From: Streptomyces sp. CB02261
GTDB taxonomy: Bacteria > Actinomycetota > Actinomycetes > Streptomycetales > Streptomycetaceae
Length of the DNA: 64,000 nt
Direction: 5' to 3'
Assembly (NCBI RefSeq): GCF_001905665.1
Contig: NZ_LIVX01000006.1
Coordinates: forward strand, 1 to 64,000
In this document: positions 53,293 through 62,875 of the stretch, in pieces
Position numbering within the stretch: position 1 is the stretch's first letter
How the letters are laid out: each line of letters starts with the position of its first letter
Made by a program: the position numbers and the translations under genes
Notes under the pieces: generated by a model
Database searches by the model: none
The model's input: only the letters and a program-made list of their open reading frames with translations
Told to the model about the DNA's origin: nothing

Positions 53293-55182
53293 ATGCCCAC
53301 GATGCCGGTGAGCGGCGTCACCCCCGCACCGGGGACCGGTGACAGCGCCGATGTCGTCCTGCGCAACGCCAGGATCCACACCGGCGACCCGCTACGCCCT
53401 GCCGCCACCGCGCTCGCCGTCCGCGCGGGCCGCATCACCGCTCTCGGCGACGACGCCGAGGTGGCCGCCCGCGTAGGGGCTCGCACCAGGGTCGTCGACG
53501 CCCTCGGCCGCCGAGTGGTCCCCGGCCTGAACGACTCGCACCTGCACGTCATCCGCGGTGGCCTCAATTACGTGCTGGAGCTGCGCTGGGACGGCGTGAC
53601 CTCGCTGCGCCAGGCGTTGGCGCTGCTGCGCGAGCAGGCCGGGCGTACCCCGAGAGGCCAGTGGATCCGGGTGGTCGGCGGCTGGTCGGCCGAGCAGTTC
53701 GCCGAGCGGCGGATGCCCACGCCCGCCGAGCTGAACCTGTCCGCCCCCGACACCCCGGTGTTCGTGCTGCACCTCTATCAGTCGGCGATCCTCAACCGGG
53801 CCGCCGTCCGAGCGGCCGGCTTCACTCGGGACACCCCTGACCCGCGCGGCGGCCAGATCGTCCGTGACCGCAACGGCCGGCCCAACGGGGTGCTGCTGGC
53901 GGCGCCGAGCGCGCTGCTCCTGTACTCCACCCTCGCCGCCGCGCCGACCCTGGAAGAGGCCGACCGCAAGGTCTCCACCCGGCATTTCCTACGCGAACTC
54001 AACCGCTTCGGCCTCACCTCCGCCGTGGACGCCGCCGGCGGGTTCCAGAGCTTCCCCGACAACTACGGCACCGTCATCGAACTGGCCCGCGCGGGAGAGC
54101 TGACCGTGCGGATCGGCTATCACCTCTTCCCGCAGACCGCCGGGCAGGAGCTGGCCGACCTCACCCGCTGGGTGGAGACCGTGCGGCCCGGGGACGGCGA
54201 CGAGTGGCTGCGGCTCAACGGCGCCGGTGAGAACCTGACGTGGGCCGCGGCCGACTTCGAGAACTTCTCCGAACCCCGGCCTGAGCTGTCGCTTTACGAA
54301 GGCGAGTTCGAGCAGGCCGTCCGGCTGCTGCTGGAGCACGGCTGGGGGTTCCGGTTGCACGCCACCTACGACCAGACCATCCGCCGTGACCTCGCCGTCT
54401 TCGACAAAATCGCTGCTGAGGGCCTGTTTCCCGGCGGCAGCCGCTGGCTTTTCGACCACGCCGAGACCGTCACCCCCGACAGCCTGGAGCGGATCGCCGC
54501 ACTGGGCGGTGCGATCAGCGTCCAGAACCGGATGTCCTTCCAGGGCAAAGCCTTCACCGACCGCTACGGCCCGGAGGCCGCCGCGCGCACCCCGCCGCTG
54601 AAGGAGATGCTCGCCTCCGGCATCCCGCTGGCGGCCGACACCGACGCCACCCGGGTCTCCTCCTACAACCCCTGGGTCGCCCTGCACTGGCTGGTCACCG
54701 GCCGCACCGTCGGCGACCTGGCGCTCTACCCGCCGGACCGCTTGGTCTCCCGCGAGCGGGCCCTTGAGCTGTACACCCGCGGCGGCGCTCGGATCACCGG
54801 CGAGGACGACGTCAAGGGCGTCCTCAAGGAGGGCTGGTACGCCGATTTCGCCGTCCTCAGCCACGACTTCTTCACCGTGGACCCGGACGACATCGCGCAC
54901 ATCGAGGCCGTCCTGACCGTCGTCGGCGGCCGGATCGTCTACGCCGCAGCCGAGTTCGAGGGCCTCGACGAAGCCCTTCCGCCGCTCAGCCCGGCCTGGA
55001 GCCCGGTCGCCCGCTTCGGCGGCTATCAGGCCACCCCGCCGCCATCAGGCGGCGCCCGCCAGGCCGACCTGCTGGCGCAAGCCGTCGCGGAAGGCGAGCA
55101 GCACCGGCAGTGGCGGGCTGTCCGCGGCCCCGTCGTACCCCAGGAGCCGCCGGGCGCCCTCGACCCGTGTTTCGGCGCCTGA
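53293..55182 (+). CDS. amidohydrolase, YtcJ type
   Basis: The 629-residue protein has an N-terminal beta part (ADVVLRNARIHTGDPLRP) and the metal site NDSHLHVIRGG, RLHATYDQ, FDHAETVTPDSLERI and ADTDATRVSSYNPW. This is the metal-dependent hydrolase pattern of the YtcJ/LAF3 group, acting on amides or cyclic substrates. It is cytosolic: no signal peptide. The start ATG 53293 is preceded by GAGAGCGAGA. Confidence 0.85.
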   Translation: MPTMPVSGVTPAPGTGDSADVVLRNARIHTGDPLRPAATALAVRAGRITALGDDAEVAARVGARTRVVDALGRRVVPGLNDSHLHVIRGGLNYVLELRWDGVTSLRQALALLREQAGRTPRGQWIRVVGGWSAEQFAERRMPTPAELNLSAPDTPVFVLHLYQSAILNRAAVRAAGFTRDTPDPRGGQIVRDRNGRPNGVLLAAPSALLLYSTLAAAPTLEEADRKVSTRHFLRELNRFGLTSAVDAAGGFQSFPDNYGTVIELARAGELTVRIGYHLFPQTAGQELADLTRWVETVRPGDGDEWLRLNGAGENLTWAAADFENFSEPRPELSLYEGEFEQAVRLLLEHGWGFRLHATYDQTIRRDLAVFDKIAAEGLFPGGSRWLFDHAETVTPDSLERIAALGGAISVQNRMSFQGKAFTDRYGPEAAARTPPLKEMLASGIPLAADTDATRVSSYNPWVALHWLVTGRTVGDLALYPPDRLVSRERALELYTRGGARITGEDDVKGVLKEGWYADFAVLSHDFFTVDPDDIAHIEAVLTVVGGRIVYAAAEFEGLDEALPPLSPAWSPVARFGGYQATPPPSGGARQADLLAQAVAEGEQHRQWRAVRGPVVPQEPPGALDPCFGA

Positions 55183-55260
55183 CCCAACCCTCGGCGGCGA
55201 CTCGCCGCCCACCCCTCCCGTACCACCTCACCCACCGTTCACCCCAGGAAGGGACCCCTC

Positions 55261-55935
55261 GTGTCGGACTTCAATTTCGACCTCGACGCCGTCAGCGCTG
55301 CTCCCAGCCGTGACCTGCTCACGCCCGACAACGCGATGATGCTGTTCGTCGACCACCAGCCGCAGATGTTCTTCGGCGCCGCCAGCGCCGACCGTGTCGC
55401 CGTCATCAACGCCACCGTCGGCCTGGCCAAGGCCGCCCGGGCGTTCGACGTCCCCGTCGTCCTGTCCACCGTGGCCGCCGCCTCCTTCTCCGGGCCGATC
55501 CTGCCGCAGCTGCGCGAGGTCTTCCCCAAGCACGACATAGTCGACCGGACCTCCATGAACGCCTGGGAGGACGAGGCCCTGGTGGAAGCCGTCAAGGCGA
55601 CCGGCCGCCACAAGATCGTGCTCAGCGGCCTGTGGACCGAGGTCTGCCTGGTCCTGCCCGCCCTGTCCGCGCTCAGCCAGGGCTACGAGGTGTACGTCGT
55701 CGCCGACGCCTCCGCCGGCGTCACCCCGGCGGCCCACGAACACGCCCTCCAGCGGATGACCGCCGCCGGAGCCGTCCCCGTCACCTGGTTGCAGGTGCTC
55801 CTGGAGCTCCAGCGCGACTGGGCGCGCACCGAGACCTACACCGCCACCACCGACGTGGTGAAGGAGCACGGCGGCGCCTACGGCCTGGGCATCGTCTACG
55901 CCCACTCCATGATCGACCCGCACGCCGCAGGGTGA
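55261..55935 (+). CDS. isochorismatase-type cysteine hydrolase (YcaC-like)
   Basis: The 224-residue protein starts at GTG 55261. MMLFVDHQPQMFF holds the catalytic Asp, VVLSTVAAASFSGPILPQLR the substrate loop, and SGLWTEVCLVLPALSALSQG the nucleophilic Cys preceded by its cis-peptide. The length and motif order match YcaC. Hydrolysis of an amide or related bond is expected. The stop overlaps the next start. Confidence 0.9.
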   Translation: MSDFNFDLDAVSAAPSRDLLTPDNAMMLFVDHQPQMFFGAASADRVAVINATVGLAKAARAFDVPVVLSTVAAASFSGPILPQLREVFPKHDIVDRTSMNAWEDEALVEAVKATGRHKIVLSGLWTEVCLVLPALSALSQGYEVYVVADASAGVTPAAHEHALQRMTAAGAVPVTWLQVLLELQRDWARTETYTATTDVVKEHGGAYGLGIVYAHSMIDPHAAG

Positions 55936-56474
55936 CCGGCAACCCGACCATGGACACCGATTCCGGGCTGCTCCTGCTGCGCCTCCTTTCGGGTCTGCTG
56001 ATCGCCGCGCACGGCGTGCAGAAGGTCAGCTTCCTGCTGGGCGGCAGGGGACTGGCCGGCGGCACCGAGGAGTTCCGGCACGACGGCTTCCGCGGCGGGG
56101 CGCTCACCGCCCTCGCCGCGGGAGCGAGCCAGATCGGTTCCGGCCTGCTGCTCGCAGCCGGAGCCCTCACCCCGCTCGCCGCCGCCGGAGCCATCGGCGT
56201 GATGACCGTCGCGCTCACCGTCAAGTGGCCCAACGGCCTGTGGGTGCAGCACGACGGCTACGAGTACCCCCTCGTCCTCATCGGCATCGCCACCGCGCTC
56301 GCCCTCACCGGCCCCGGTCGCCTCTCCGCCGACCGCGCCCTGGGCCTGCCGTACTGGCCCTCCTGGTCCGCCGCTGCCGCGCCGGCTCTCGGCGTGGCGG
56401 GCGGCCTCGCCGTACGCGCCCTCCTGCACCGCCCGCCCTCACCCTCGCCGCAGGCACCGCCAAGGTCCCCGTGA
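55932..56474 (+). CDS. DoxX-family membrane protein
   Basis: GTGA overlaps the preceding stop; ATG 55950 is an alternative start. The protein has four membrane helices: LLLLRLLSGLLIAAHGVQKV, ALTALAAGASQIGSGLLLAA, GALTPLAAAGAIGVMTVALT and YPLVLIGIATALALTGPG. DoxX proteins are often linked to redox or detoxification enzymes. C-terminal residues are proline-rich. Confidence 0.8.
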   Translation: MTGNPTMDTDSGLLLLRLLSGLLIAAHGVQKVSFLLGGRGLAGGTEEFRHDGFRGGALTALAAGASQIGSGLLLAAGALTPLAAAGAIGVMTVALTVKWPNGLWVQHDGYEYPLVLIGIATALALTGPGRLSADRALGLPYWPSWSAAAAPALGVAGGLAVRALLHRPPSPSPQAPPRSP

Positions 56475-56532
56475 TCGCACCCGCGCACCTCACATCGATG
56501 CCCGTGCCCCCGTACCCGGAAGGACCCCGATC

Positions 56533-57390
56533 ATGACCGGCCGTCCGATCAGCCGACGCCGCACCCTCAAGAGCGCCGTCGGCGCCGCAGCAGCACTCAC
56601 CGCCGCCGCAACCGCCGGTGCCCCATCAGCCGCCGCTTCCACCGCCGCCGGTGCCGGCTCCGACGAGAAGCAGGCCGGAAAGCCGACCGTGGTCCTGGTC
56701 CACGGTGCGTTCGCCGACGCCGCCAGCTGGAACCCCGTCACCGAGCGCCTCCAGCACCAGGGTCACCAGGTGATCGCCGCGGCCAACCCGCTGCGCGGCC
56801 TCACCCACGACGCCGACCAGGTGGCCGCCCGGCTCGCCGCCGTCCCCGGACCCGTCGTCCTAGTCGGCCACTCCTACGGCGGGGCAGTCATCACCCAGGC
56901 CGCCGCCACCGCCCCCAACGTCAAAGCCCTCGTCTACGTGGCCGCGTTCGTCCCCGACACCGGAGAGGTCCTCGGCGAACTCGCCGCCCGGTTCCCCGGC
57001 TCCCAGCTCGACGCCGCGCTCACCCCCGTTCCCGTGCCCGGCGCCGACGGCACCAGCGCCATCGACCTGTACATCCGCCCCGACCGCTACCGCGAGGTCT
57101 TCGCCCAGGACGTCGCCCGCCCCACCACCCGGGTGCTGGCCGCCGGGCAGCGCCCGCTCAGCGCCTCCGCGTTCACCGACCGGGTCAGCGGCGCAGCCTG
57201 GCACACCGTGCCGTCGTGGACCCTGATCTCCACCCAGGACCGGGGCATCGTCCCGGCACTCCAGCGGTTCCAGGCCGCCCGGGCTCGCTCCCGGACCATC
57301 GAGGTGCCCTCCTCCCACCTGCCGATGCACAGCAGGCCCGACGCTGTCGCCGCCCTGATCCGCTCCGCAGCCCGCACCGTCCACCCCTGA
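56533..57390 (+). CDS. secreted alpha/beta hydrolase with a Tat-like signal
   Basis: The start TGRPISRRRTLKSAVGAAAA contains SRRRTLK, a twin-arginine-type motif, followed by a hydrophobic stretch and AASTAAGAG. The hydrolase core has LVHGAFADAASW, GHSYGGAV (nucleophile Ser), and a C-terminal PSSHLPMHSRPDAV with the catalytic His. It resembles the salicylate-esterase/hydroxynitrile-lyase-like group. It is exported, unlike the other enzymes of the operon. Confidence 0.85.
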   Translation: MTGRPISRRRTLKSAVGAAAALTAAATAGAPSAAASTAAGAGSDEKQAGKPTVVLVHGAFADAASWNPVTERLQHQGHQVIAAANPLRGLTHDADQVAARLAAVPGPVVLVGHSYGGAVITQAAATAPNVKALVYVAAFVPDTGEVLGELAARFPGSQLDAALTPVPVPGADGTSAIDLYIRPDRYREVFAQDVARPTTRVLAAGQRPLSASAFTDRVSGAAWHTVPSWTLISTQDRGIVPALQRFQAARARSRTIEVPSSHLPMHSRPDAVAALIRSAARTVHP

Positions 57391-57417
57391 CACCCGTCGC
57401 CGTCAAGGAGCCCTTTC

Positions 57418-58290
57418 GTGTCGTCCCCCGAATCCATTCCTCCCTACGCACGTGACCTCGCCCAGGTCGAGGCGGCCAACGCCACCGGCCGCGTTCCCGT
57501 CGTCTTCATCCACGGCCTGTGGCTGCTGCCCACCAGCTGGGACCGCTGGGCCACCGTCTTCGAGCAGGCCGGCTTCGCCCCGGTCCTGCCGGGCTGGCCC
57601 GACGATCCGCACACCGTCGAGGAGGCGCACGAGCACCCCGAGGTGTTCGCGGGCAAGAGCGTCGGCCAGGTCGCCGACCACTTCTGCGACCTCATCGGCC
57701 GCCTGGAACGCAAGCCGGTGGTGATCGGCCACTCCTTCGGCGGCCTGATCACCCAGATCACCGCCGGACGCGGCCTCTCCCAGGCATCGGTGGCCATCGA
57801 CCCCGCGCCCTTCCGGGGCGTGCTGCCGCTGCCGCTGTCCTCCCTACGCGCCGCGAGCGCTGTGCTCGGCAACCCGGCCAACTACCACCGCGCGGTGCCC
57901 CTCACCTTCGACCAGTTCCGCTACGCCTTCGCCAACGCCGTCAGCGAGGAGGAGGCCCTGCACCTGTACAACACGTTCGCGGTGGCCGCCCCGGGTGAGC
58001 CGCTCTTCCAGGCCGCCGCCGCCAATCTCAACCCCTGGACCGAAGCGAAGGTGGACACCCACGCGGCCGGCCGTGGACCGCTGCTGATCATCTCGGGCGA
58101 GAAGGACAACACCGTGCCCTGGGCCATCGCCAACGCCGCCTACAAGAAGCAGGCGCAGAACGAGCACGCCGTCACCGAGATCACCGAGATCCCCGGCCGG
58201 GGCCACTCCCTGACCATCGACAGCGGATGGCGCGAGGTCGCCGACACCGCGCTCACCTTCACCCGCCGCTTCGTCGACCCGACCATCTGA
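57418..58290 (+). CDS. alpha/beta hydrolase, cytosolic
   Basis: GTG 57418 follows AAGGAG by about nine bases. The 290-residue protein has FIHGLWLLPTSWDRW, GHSFGGLI (nucleophile Ser), SGEKDNTVPWAIANAAYKK (acid) and GRGHSLTID (His). There is a cap region with FRYAFANAVSEEEALHLYNT. It is the last gene of the operon. The substrate is unknown. Confidence 0.88.
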   Translation: MSSPESIPPYARDLAQVEAANATGRVPVVFIHGLWLLPTSWDRWATVFEQAGFAPVLPGWPDDPHTVEEAHEHPEVFAGKSVGQVADHFCDLIGRLERKPVVIGHSFGGLITQITAGRGLSQASVAIDPAPFRGVLPLPLSSLRAASAVLGNPANYHRAVPLTFDQFRYAFANAVSEEEALHLYNTFAVAAPGEPLFQAAAANLNPWTEAKVDTHAAGRGPLLIISGEKDNTVPWAIANAAYKKQAQNEHAVTEITEIPGRGHSLTIDSGWREVADTALTFTRRFVDPTI

Positions 58291-58418
58291 CACTCCGGGC
58301 CAGAGCCGGCCCCCATCGGACACGCCCCCGTGCCGACCCCCAGCTCGCACGGGCCATCCCGGCACGGGGCCTCCCACGAGGCGGGCACGCTGTCCGAACA
58401 ACCACGCCAAGGAGAAAC

Positions 58419-58724
58419 ACGAAGTCGAGTCCGCCGCCCAGCGCCAGGAAATCGAGAGCGCGCCGGGCGGCGCGCTTGCCGATGGTGGCGCTCGCCACCT
58501 TCACCTTGCTGCTGACCGCAGGACTTTCACCCGCGACGGCGACCGCACTGGCGACAACGGAACGGTCTCCTACAGCCTCCGGGGAGGCGCCGCCCGGAGA
58601 CATCTGGTCGCCCTGGCCGCAGCTGGGCCACGTCGGCATGAACCATGGTCTCTCCGTTGTCGGCTTCCGCAACGACGCCCGGCTGTTCCGGTCGGCGGCA
58701 ACCGGGTATGGACTGTGGAGATGA
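58419..58724 (+). pseudogene. secreted-protein remnant with ACG where a start should be
   Basis: AAGGAGAAAC precedes ACG AAG TCG, so the expected ATG is ACG. The frame then encodes a signal peptide (RAARLPMVALATFTLLLTAG) and the beginning of a beta-propeller-like domain (IWSPWPQLGHVGMNHGLSVV then GFRNDARLFRSAATGYGLW) before a stop at 58724. The gene has lost both its start and its 3' part, or only the GTG/ATG codons further in are used. Confidence 0.5.
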
Positions 58725-59077
58725 CGATTTCCGATAGCCGGGTCACCACCGGGCCGTACTGGCGCCCGTAGACGCATCCCCGGGTCCTTTCCACCTCCAG
58801 CTGCATCCACACTCCCCTGATCTTCGACCACGGCGTTCAGACGCGGGGCGGCCCGGAGCAGCTGCTCACCGACCGCAACGACCCGGCTTGGCGGGCGCAG
58901 CGGAAACGCAGTGCTCGGATGCATCAGCCCCGAACCACCAGCTTTGGCACGACCGTTCCACCGACGGTGGCTGCACCTGGCAGGGCGCCGGGTCGGCCAT
59001 GCGCCCCCGCCTGCGGTCGAGCAGGCCACATCTGGCGGCTCCTCAGGGCCAGGCACTCAGCCCCGAGGCGCTCGAAC
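58725..59077. other. gap between remnant and AraC gene
   Basis: No supportable gene and no clear hairpin. Confidence 0.45.
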
Positions 59078-60067
59078 TCACGGGCGGACGACGCGAAGGT
59101 CTTCACCACTGCCGGTGTGCAGGGATCGCCAATCGCTGGGGGAGAGTCCGAAGGCGCCCTTGAAGACGCGACTGAAATGGGCGGCGTTCGGGAAGCCCCA
59201 CCGGTACCCCACGGCCGCGATCGACCGGTGGCGTGCCGAGGGATCCACGAGTTCAGCGCGGCAGCGTTCGAGTCGCTGCGAGCGCACCCACTCGCCCAGA
59301 TGCACACCGTTGCGGGCCAGGACCTTGTACAGCTGGCGGACCGAGACGTGGTGGCAGGCCGCGATCCGAGCCGGCGTAAGGTCGTGATCGCCCAGGTGGG
59401 CGCGGACATAGTCCATGACCCGCAGATGCAGAGTCTCGTCCGAAGCCTGGACGGTCGCGCGGTGGTCACCGAGACGGGCGGCGATGAGAGCGCGCAGCAG
59501 TTCAATGCCTGGTCTGCCTGCAGCGTCCAAGCCCTGGCCGGGAGATGCTGCGGATCGGGCCTGCTGGCGCGCGATTCGCCGCAGACAGGTGGCGGTAAGG
59601 TCGGCGAGCGGGTCCCGGCGGCTGAACAACACTGCGGTGGCACGCTCCAGCAGCCTCGTCGGCAAGGCAAGTTCAGTACGCGGGATCCGGAAGTAGTGCT
59701 GATGTATCCCGTCCCTGTTGAGGAGTGTGTAGGGGCGGGTGGTGTCGTACAGCACCAGGTCGCCGGGCCGCAGCACAGCCTCCCTGCCATCCTGCACCAC
59801 GACGCTGCTGCCCGTGACCTGCAACCCGACGAACAGGCTCGGCTCCATGTCATCCCGGACCAGTGCGGGAGTACGTTGCACGGTGGTGGCATTCGCGCGC
59901 ACCGAGCAGACGGTCAGCGGCCCGACTTGGCTGATCGCCCCCACTGTGCGGATCAGCTGAGGATCGGGCTGATGGGTAATCTCCACCCGCACTACGCTGC
60001 TCCAGATCACCTCGCGGATCGCCTCCGCGCGCTCACCAGGCGCCATGGCCATGCTGTCGATCAACAT
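59078..60067 (-). CDS. AraC-family regulator
   Basis: GGGGAGG lies 12 bases before ATG 60067 (MLIDSMAMAPGERAEAIREV). The N-terminal domain (SLFVGLQVTGSSVVVQDGRE, VLRPGDLVLYDTTRPYTLLN) is the AraC-binding-like fold of ripA/TylR-type regulators. The C-terminal domain has RIAACHHVSVRQLYKVLARN and SIAAVGYRWGFPNAAHFSRV followed by FKGAFGLSPSDWRS. No intact target gene is adjacent; the neighbouring DNA is decayed, so its regulon may be lost. Confidence 0.88.
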   Translation of the reverse strand: MLIDSMAMAPGERAEAIREVIWSSVVRVEITHQPDPQLIRTVGAISQVGPLTVCSVRANATTVQRTPALVRDDMEPSLFVGLQVTGSSVVVQDGREAVLRPGDLVLYDTTRPYTLLNRDGIHQHYFRIPRTELALPTRLLERATAVLFSRRDPLADLTATCLRRIARQQARSAASPGQGLDAAGRPGIELLRALIAARLGDHRATVQASDETLHLRVMDYVRAHLGDHDLTPARIAACHHVSVRQLYKVLARNGVHLGEWVRSQRLERCRAELVDPSARHRSIAAVGYRWGFPNAAHFSRVFKGAFGLSPSDWRSLHTGSGEDLRVVRP

Positions 60068-60489
60068 CCGCTGCTTACCTCCCCCTGCCGCCGCTCGGAA
60101 AGCCGGCGCCTTGGCCAAGTCAAGCGGGTGACGACATCGGTGACAAGGCGTAGCTGGACGGCGGGATGAAGGCCTTCCACTGAGGTACGGACCGGGGTGC
60201 TCCCTGCCGGACCGCGGGCGTCCCACCGCCACCTCGCACGGCGGGGATCCGTTGGCTGGTCATGACCGGCCGGCTGCCGTCCTTCGAGCCCGCGGCCCAC
60301 CTGCGCCGGCGCGGCATCCGGCACGCATCGCGTGGACGGCGTGGAGCGGATCGAACAGCGTACGGACACGCTCTCCCACTGAAGTCGCCCACCTCGAAGA
60401 GTCCGAGCCGCACCGGCCCGCCTATGGCGGGCTCGGACCGCCCACGCTGCCCCACTACCGCACCCCGCTACGAGCCATCTGCGTCCGGG
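60068..60489. other. gap upstream of the AraC gene
   Basis: No supported gene. Contains the promoter region of the AraC gene at its left end and decayed sequence further right. Confidence 0.4.
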
Positions 60490-60790
60490 GGCAGGAAGCG
60501 GGGCGGAGCGGTTCGCCGAGGTCAACTGGCGGGAGGGCAGCAAAGGCTCGATGCCCTCATGGCTTTCCGTCCTGATGGTCCGGCCCGCGGTCAAGCAGTC
60601 CTTGGGCGCAGTCCAGAACGCAGGAGGTGGCCACAACCGAGGGAACGGCGTCCTGCCCACCCGGACCCTCCTGGTCGAGTCGTCCCACGGCCAGGACACG
60701 CCGACGGGCTAGTGGATATCGAATCTGCCCGCCACCACCCTGGCCGAGGACTTCGTCAAGTGGGCGAAGATGCGCCGGCGGATCGAGCGC
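60490..60790 (+). pseudogene. IS701-family transposase remnant
   Basis: One plus-strand frame reads ERFAEVNWREGSKGSMPSWL, then SVLMVRPAVKQSLGAVQNAG, then VLPTRTLLVESSHGQDTPTG, a stop (TAG at about 60711), and then WISNLPATTLAEDFVKWAKM. This is the C-terminal part of IS701/IS4-type transposases. Start, first catalytic residues and both ends are missing. Confidence 0.6.
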
Positions 60791-60959
60791 CCGGTGGCCA
60801 GCTGCCGGGCTGGCCACCGGGCTGGCCGCGTCGATGCGGTTGGCAGCGATGCGGGAATGTCTCGAACTGGGTCCACTGGTCGTACGCGGCGCGGACCGGG
60901 ACCTCGACGGACGCCTCGACCTTCGACATGGGGACAGCAGACCGTCGACCCTGCCCTCA

Positions 60960-61260
60960 CGCAGGAGACAGCGCCCCGGACCCGCGACCCGCACCTGATC
61001 GGCTACGCCATGGTCCGTTCGGCGCAGGTCAGCACCGACCTCGGTGACGGAGCCGGCGTCGTCGACCTGTGCGAGGCCGCCCTCGACGACGACCGCCTCG
61101 TCCCGAGGATCACGGTCATGCAGCGGCAGGCCCCACGGCGCGAGCCTCCTGCGCGACCGTGCGGCCGGCGACCGGCTCATCGACGACGCCGACCGGCTTC
61201 TGCCCCGCGTCCTTGACGGCTCGCCCTGGGGCAACGCACGCAGAAGGACGCCTGGGCTGC
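60960..61260 (+). pseudogene. TPR-type regulator remnant
   Basis: Pieces in two frames read DPHLIGYAMVRSAQVSTDLG then VVDLCEAALDDDRLVPRITV, and GASLLRDRAAGDRLIDDADR then LPRVLDGSPWGNARRRTPG. This order matches the TPR region of large streptomycete regulators related to the fragment at 24311. It is a second, independent relic. Confidence 0.5.
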
Positions 61261-61665
61261 GTTGCCCGAAAGGCCGGCACGACGGACGCCACCGGGCCCA
61301 CCGGCCGGCGGGGTCGGTGCCGTGGCAGGAGGCTAGGCTCACGGCCGCCACCGCCCCGAGAGGACCGCCACGACTTCGAGCGGTCACGCACAGAGTCTGT
61401 TTTCTTCCGGTCACACCGTGACCGGTGCCACGCCTGTTGTCCGGCCCATCGACACGCAGGTGGCCGCCTCAATGCCTTGTGTGCGCACCCACAGGTCTCG
61501 CTCTGGGCCATTCAGGGCAGAGCCGTGCGCGACCGGGCGTGGGAGCGCTGGTCAGCCCTGGGTGAGGGAGAAGCATGTGGCCGCTCGCCCGCGTCCCGGA
61601 CGGACTTGGATCGCGGCTGCCAGGCGCCCGGGGCGCCACGCTGTTTCTCGAGGAGGAGAACCGCT
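61261..61665. other. gap upstream of the ferritin-like gene
   Basis: No gene is supported. It contains an inverted repeat at 61407-61425 and should contain the promoter of the ferritin-like gene. Confidence 0.45.
61407..61425. promoter_or_regulatory. inverted repeat CCGGTCAC-acc-GTGACCGG
   Basis: Perfect 8-bp arms separated by three bases, 241 bases before the ferritin-like start. It has the size of a dimeric regulator site, but distance and lack of a known motif leave this open. Confidence 0.35.
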
Positions 61666-62864
61666 GTGACCTCCAATCCGCTCGAGCAGCGAGGTGTCCC
61701 GCTGGACCGGCAGCTGCGTAGTTGGCGTGAGCTGAACGTCAAGCCGATCGACCCCGCCCACTGTGATCCGTACACCCGGTGCCGCATCATCACGATGAAC
61801 GGCATCGAAGTTGAAGCGATCATGTTCAGCCATATGCTGGCCCGCAACACGGTCGACCCGGAGGTGAAGCGGCAGCTGGCGCGGACGCGTTACATCGAAG
61901 CCCAGCAGCAGAAGGTGGTCAACTGGCTGTTGCCCGGTGTGTCGTCGGTTCTGGAGACCACGATCGCGTACGAGCAGGTCGCCGTGGACCTGACGGCCTG
62001 GATCGCCCGGATGGAGCCGGACCCGTACCTGAAGCAGGCGTACGAGTTCGGTGTGCTGGAGGACTTCGATCACTTGTACCGGTACGCCAACCTGTACGAG
62101 ATGATCGAGCACCGCAAGGCGGAGTCGATCGTCGACGGGCTGACCGAGGTGATGCGGGGCCGTCCGACGAAGTTCCACCACCGCAACCCTGTCGACAACG
62201 TCCGTGACGCGTACAAGAAGGACGCGACCGGCCCGCTGTCGAAGCTGCACGCCCTGACGGTCATGTCGGCCGAGCAGCAGACGATGAATTTCTACATGAA
62301 CACCGGTCCCACCTATATGGAGCCCATCGCGCGGCAGCTCTACCAGGAGATCGGCCTCATCGAGGAAGAGCACGTCACCCATTACGAGTCGCTGGTCGAC
62401 CCGGGCGAGACGTGGTGGGAGCAGCTGGTCAACCACGAGTACAACGAGTGCTACCTCTATTACTCCTTCATGAGCAGGAGAGCGATCCCAAGGTCAAGGG
62501 GATCTGGGAGCTGCACCTGAACATGGAGCTGGAGCACCTGCGCATCGCCTGTGACCTGATGCGCCGGCACGACGGCCGCGATCCGGAGTCGGTGCTCGCG
62601 CCGGAACTGCCCGACGTGCTGACCTTCGAACCGAACAAGGCGTACGTGCGGGAGCTGCTGGACACCCAGATGGATCTCACCACTCTGGGCGCCGGGTACG
62701 TCCGTGAGGCGCACGAGCGATTCGAGGAGATGCAGCAGCAGATCCACGGGGGCGAGGAGCCGCCCAGCGAGCGTGTGATGGCCGAGCACGACGCGATGTT
62801 CGGCCGGGAGTACCGGGTCGAGACCGAGGGCAAGCACCCCGATCCCGCGATGCGCGAGAAGTGA
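61666..62864 (+). CDS. ferritin-like domain protein, one frameshift
   Basis: GTG 61666 follows GAGGAGGAG. The frame reads MTSNPLEQRGVPLDRQLRSW and has helical iron-site-like segments: VLETTIAYEQVAVDLTAWIA, LSKLHALTVMSAEQQTMNFY and IGLIEEEHVTHYESLVDPGE. At YYSFM (62472) one G is missing; the next frame continues QESDPKVKGIWELHLNMELE and HLRIACDLMRRHDGRDPESV to 62864. Restoring ATGGAG gives one protein of about 399 residues. It lies 12 bases before a hemerythrin gene, so a role in iron or oxidative stress is likely. Confidence 0.75.
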
Positions 62865-62875
62865 GGGATGCGGCC

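Noticed and set aside
52076..53311. Alternative plus-strand frame across esterase and YaaH genes
   Set aside because: It is Arg/Gly-rich low-complexity sequence and conflicts with two well supported genes.
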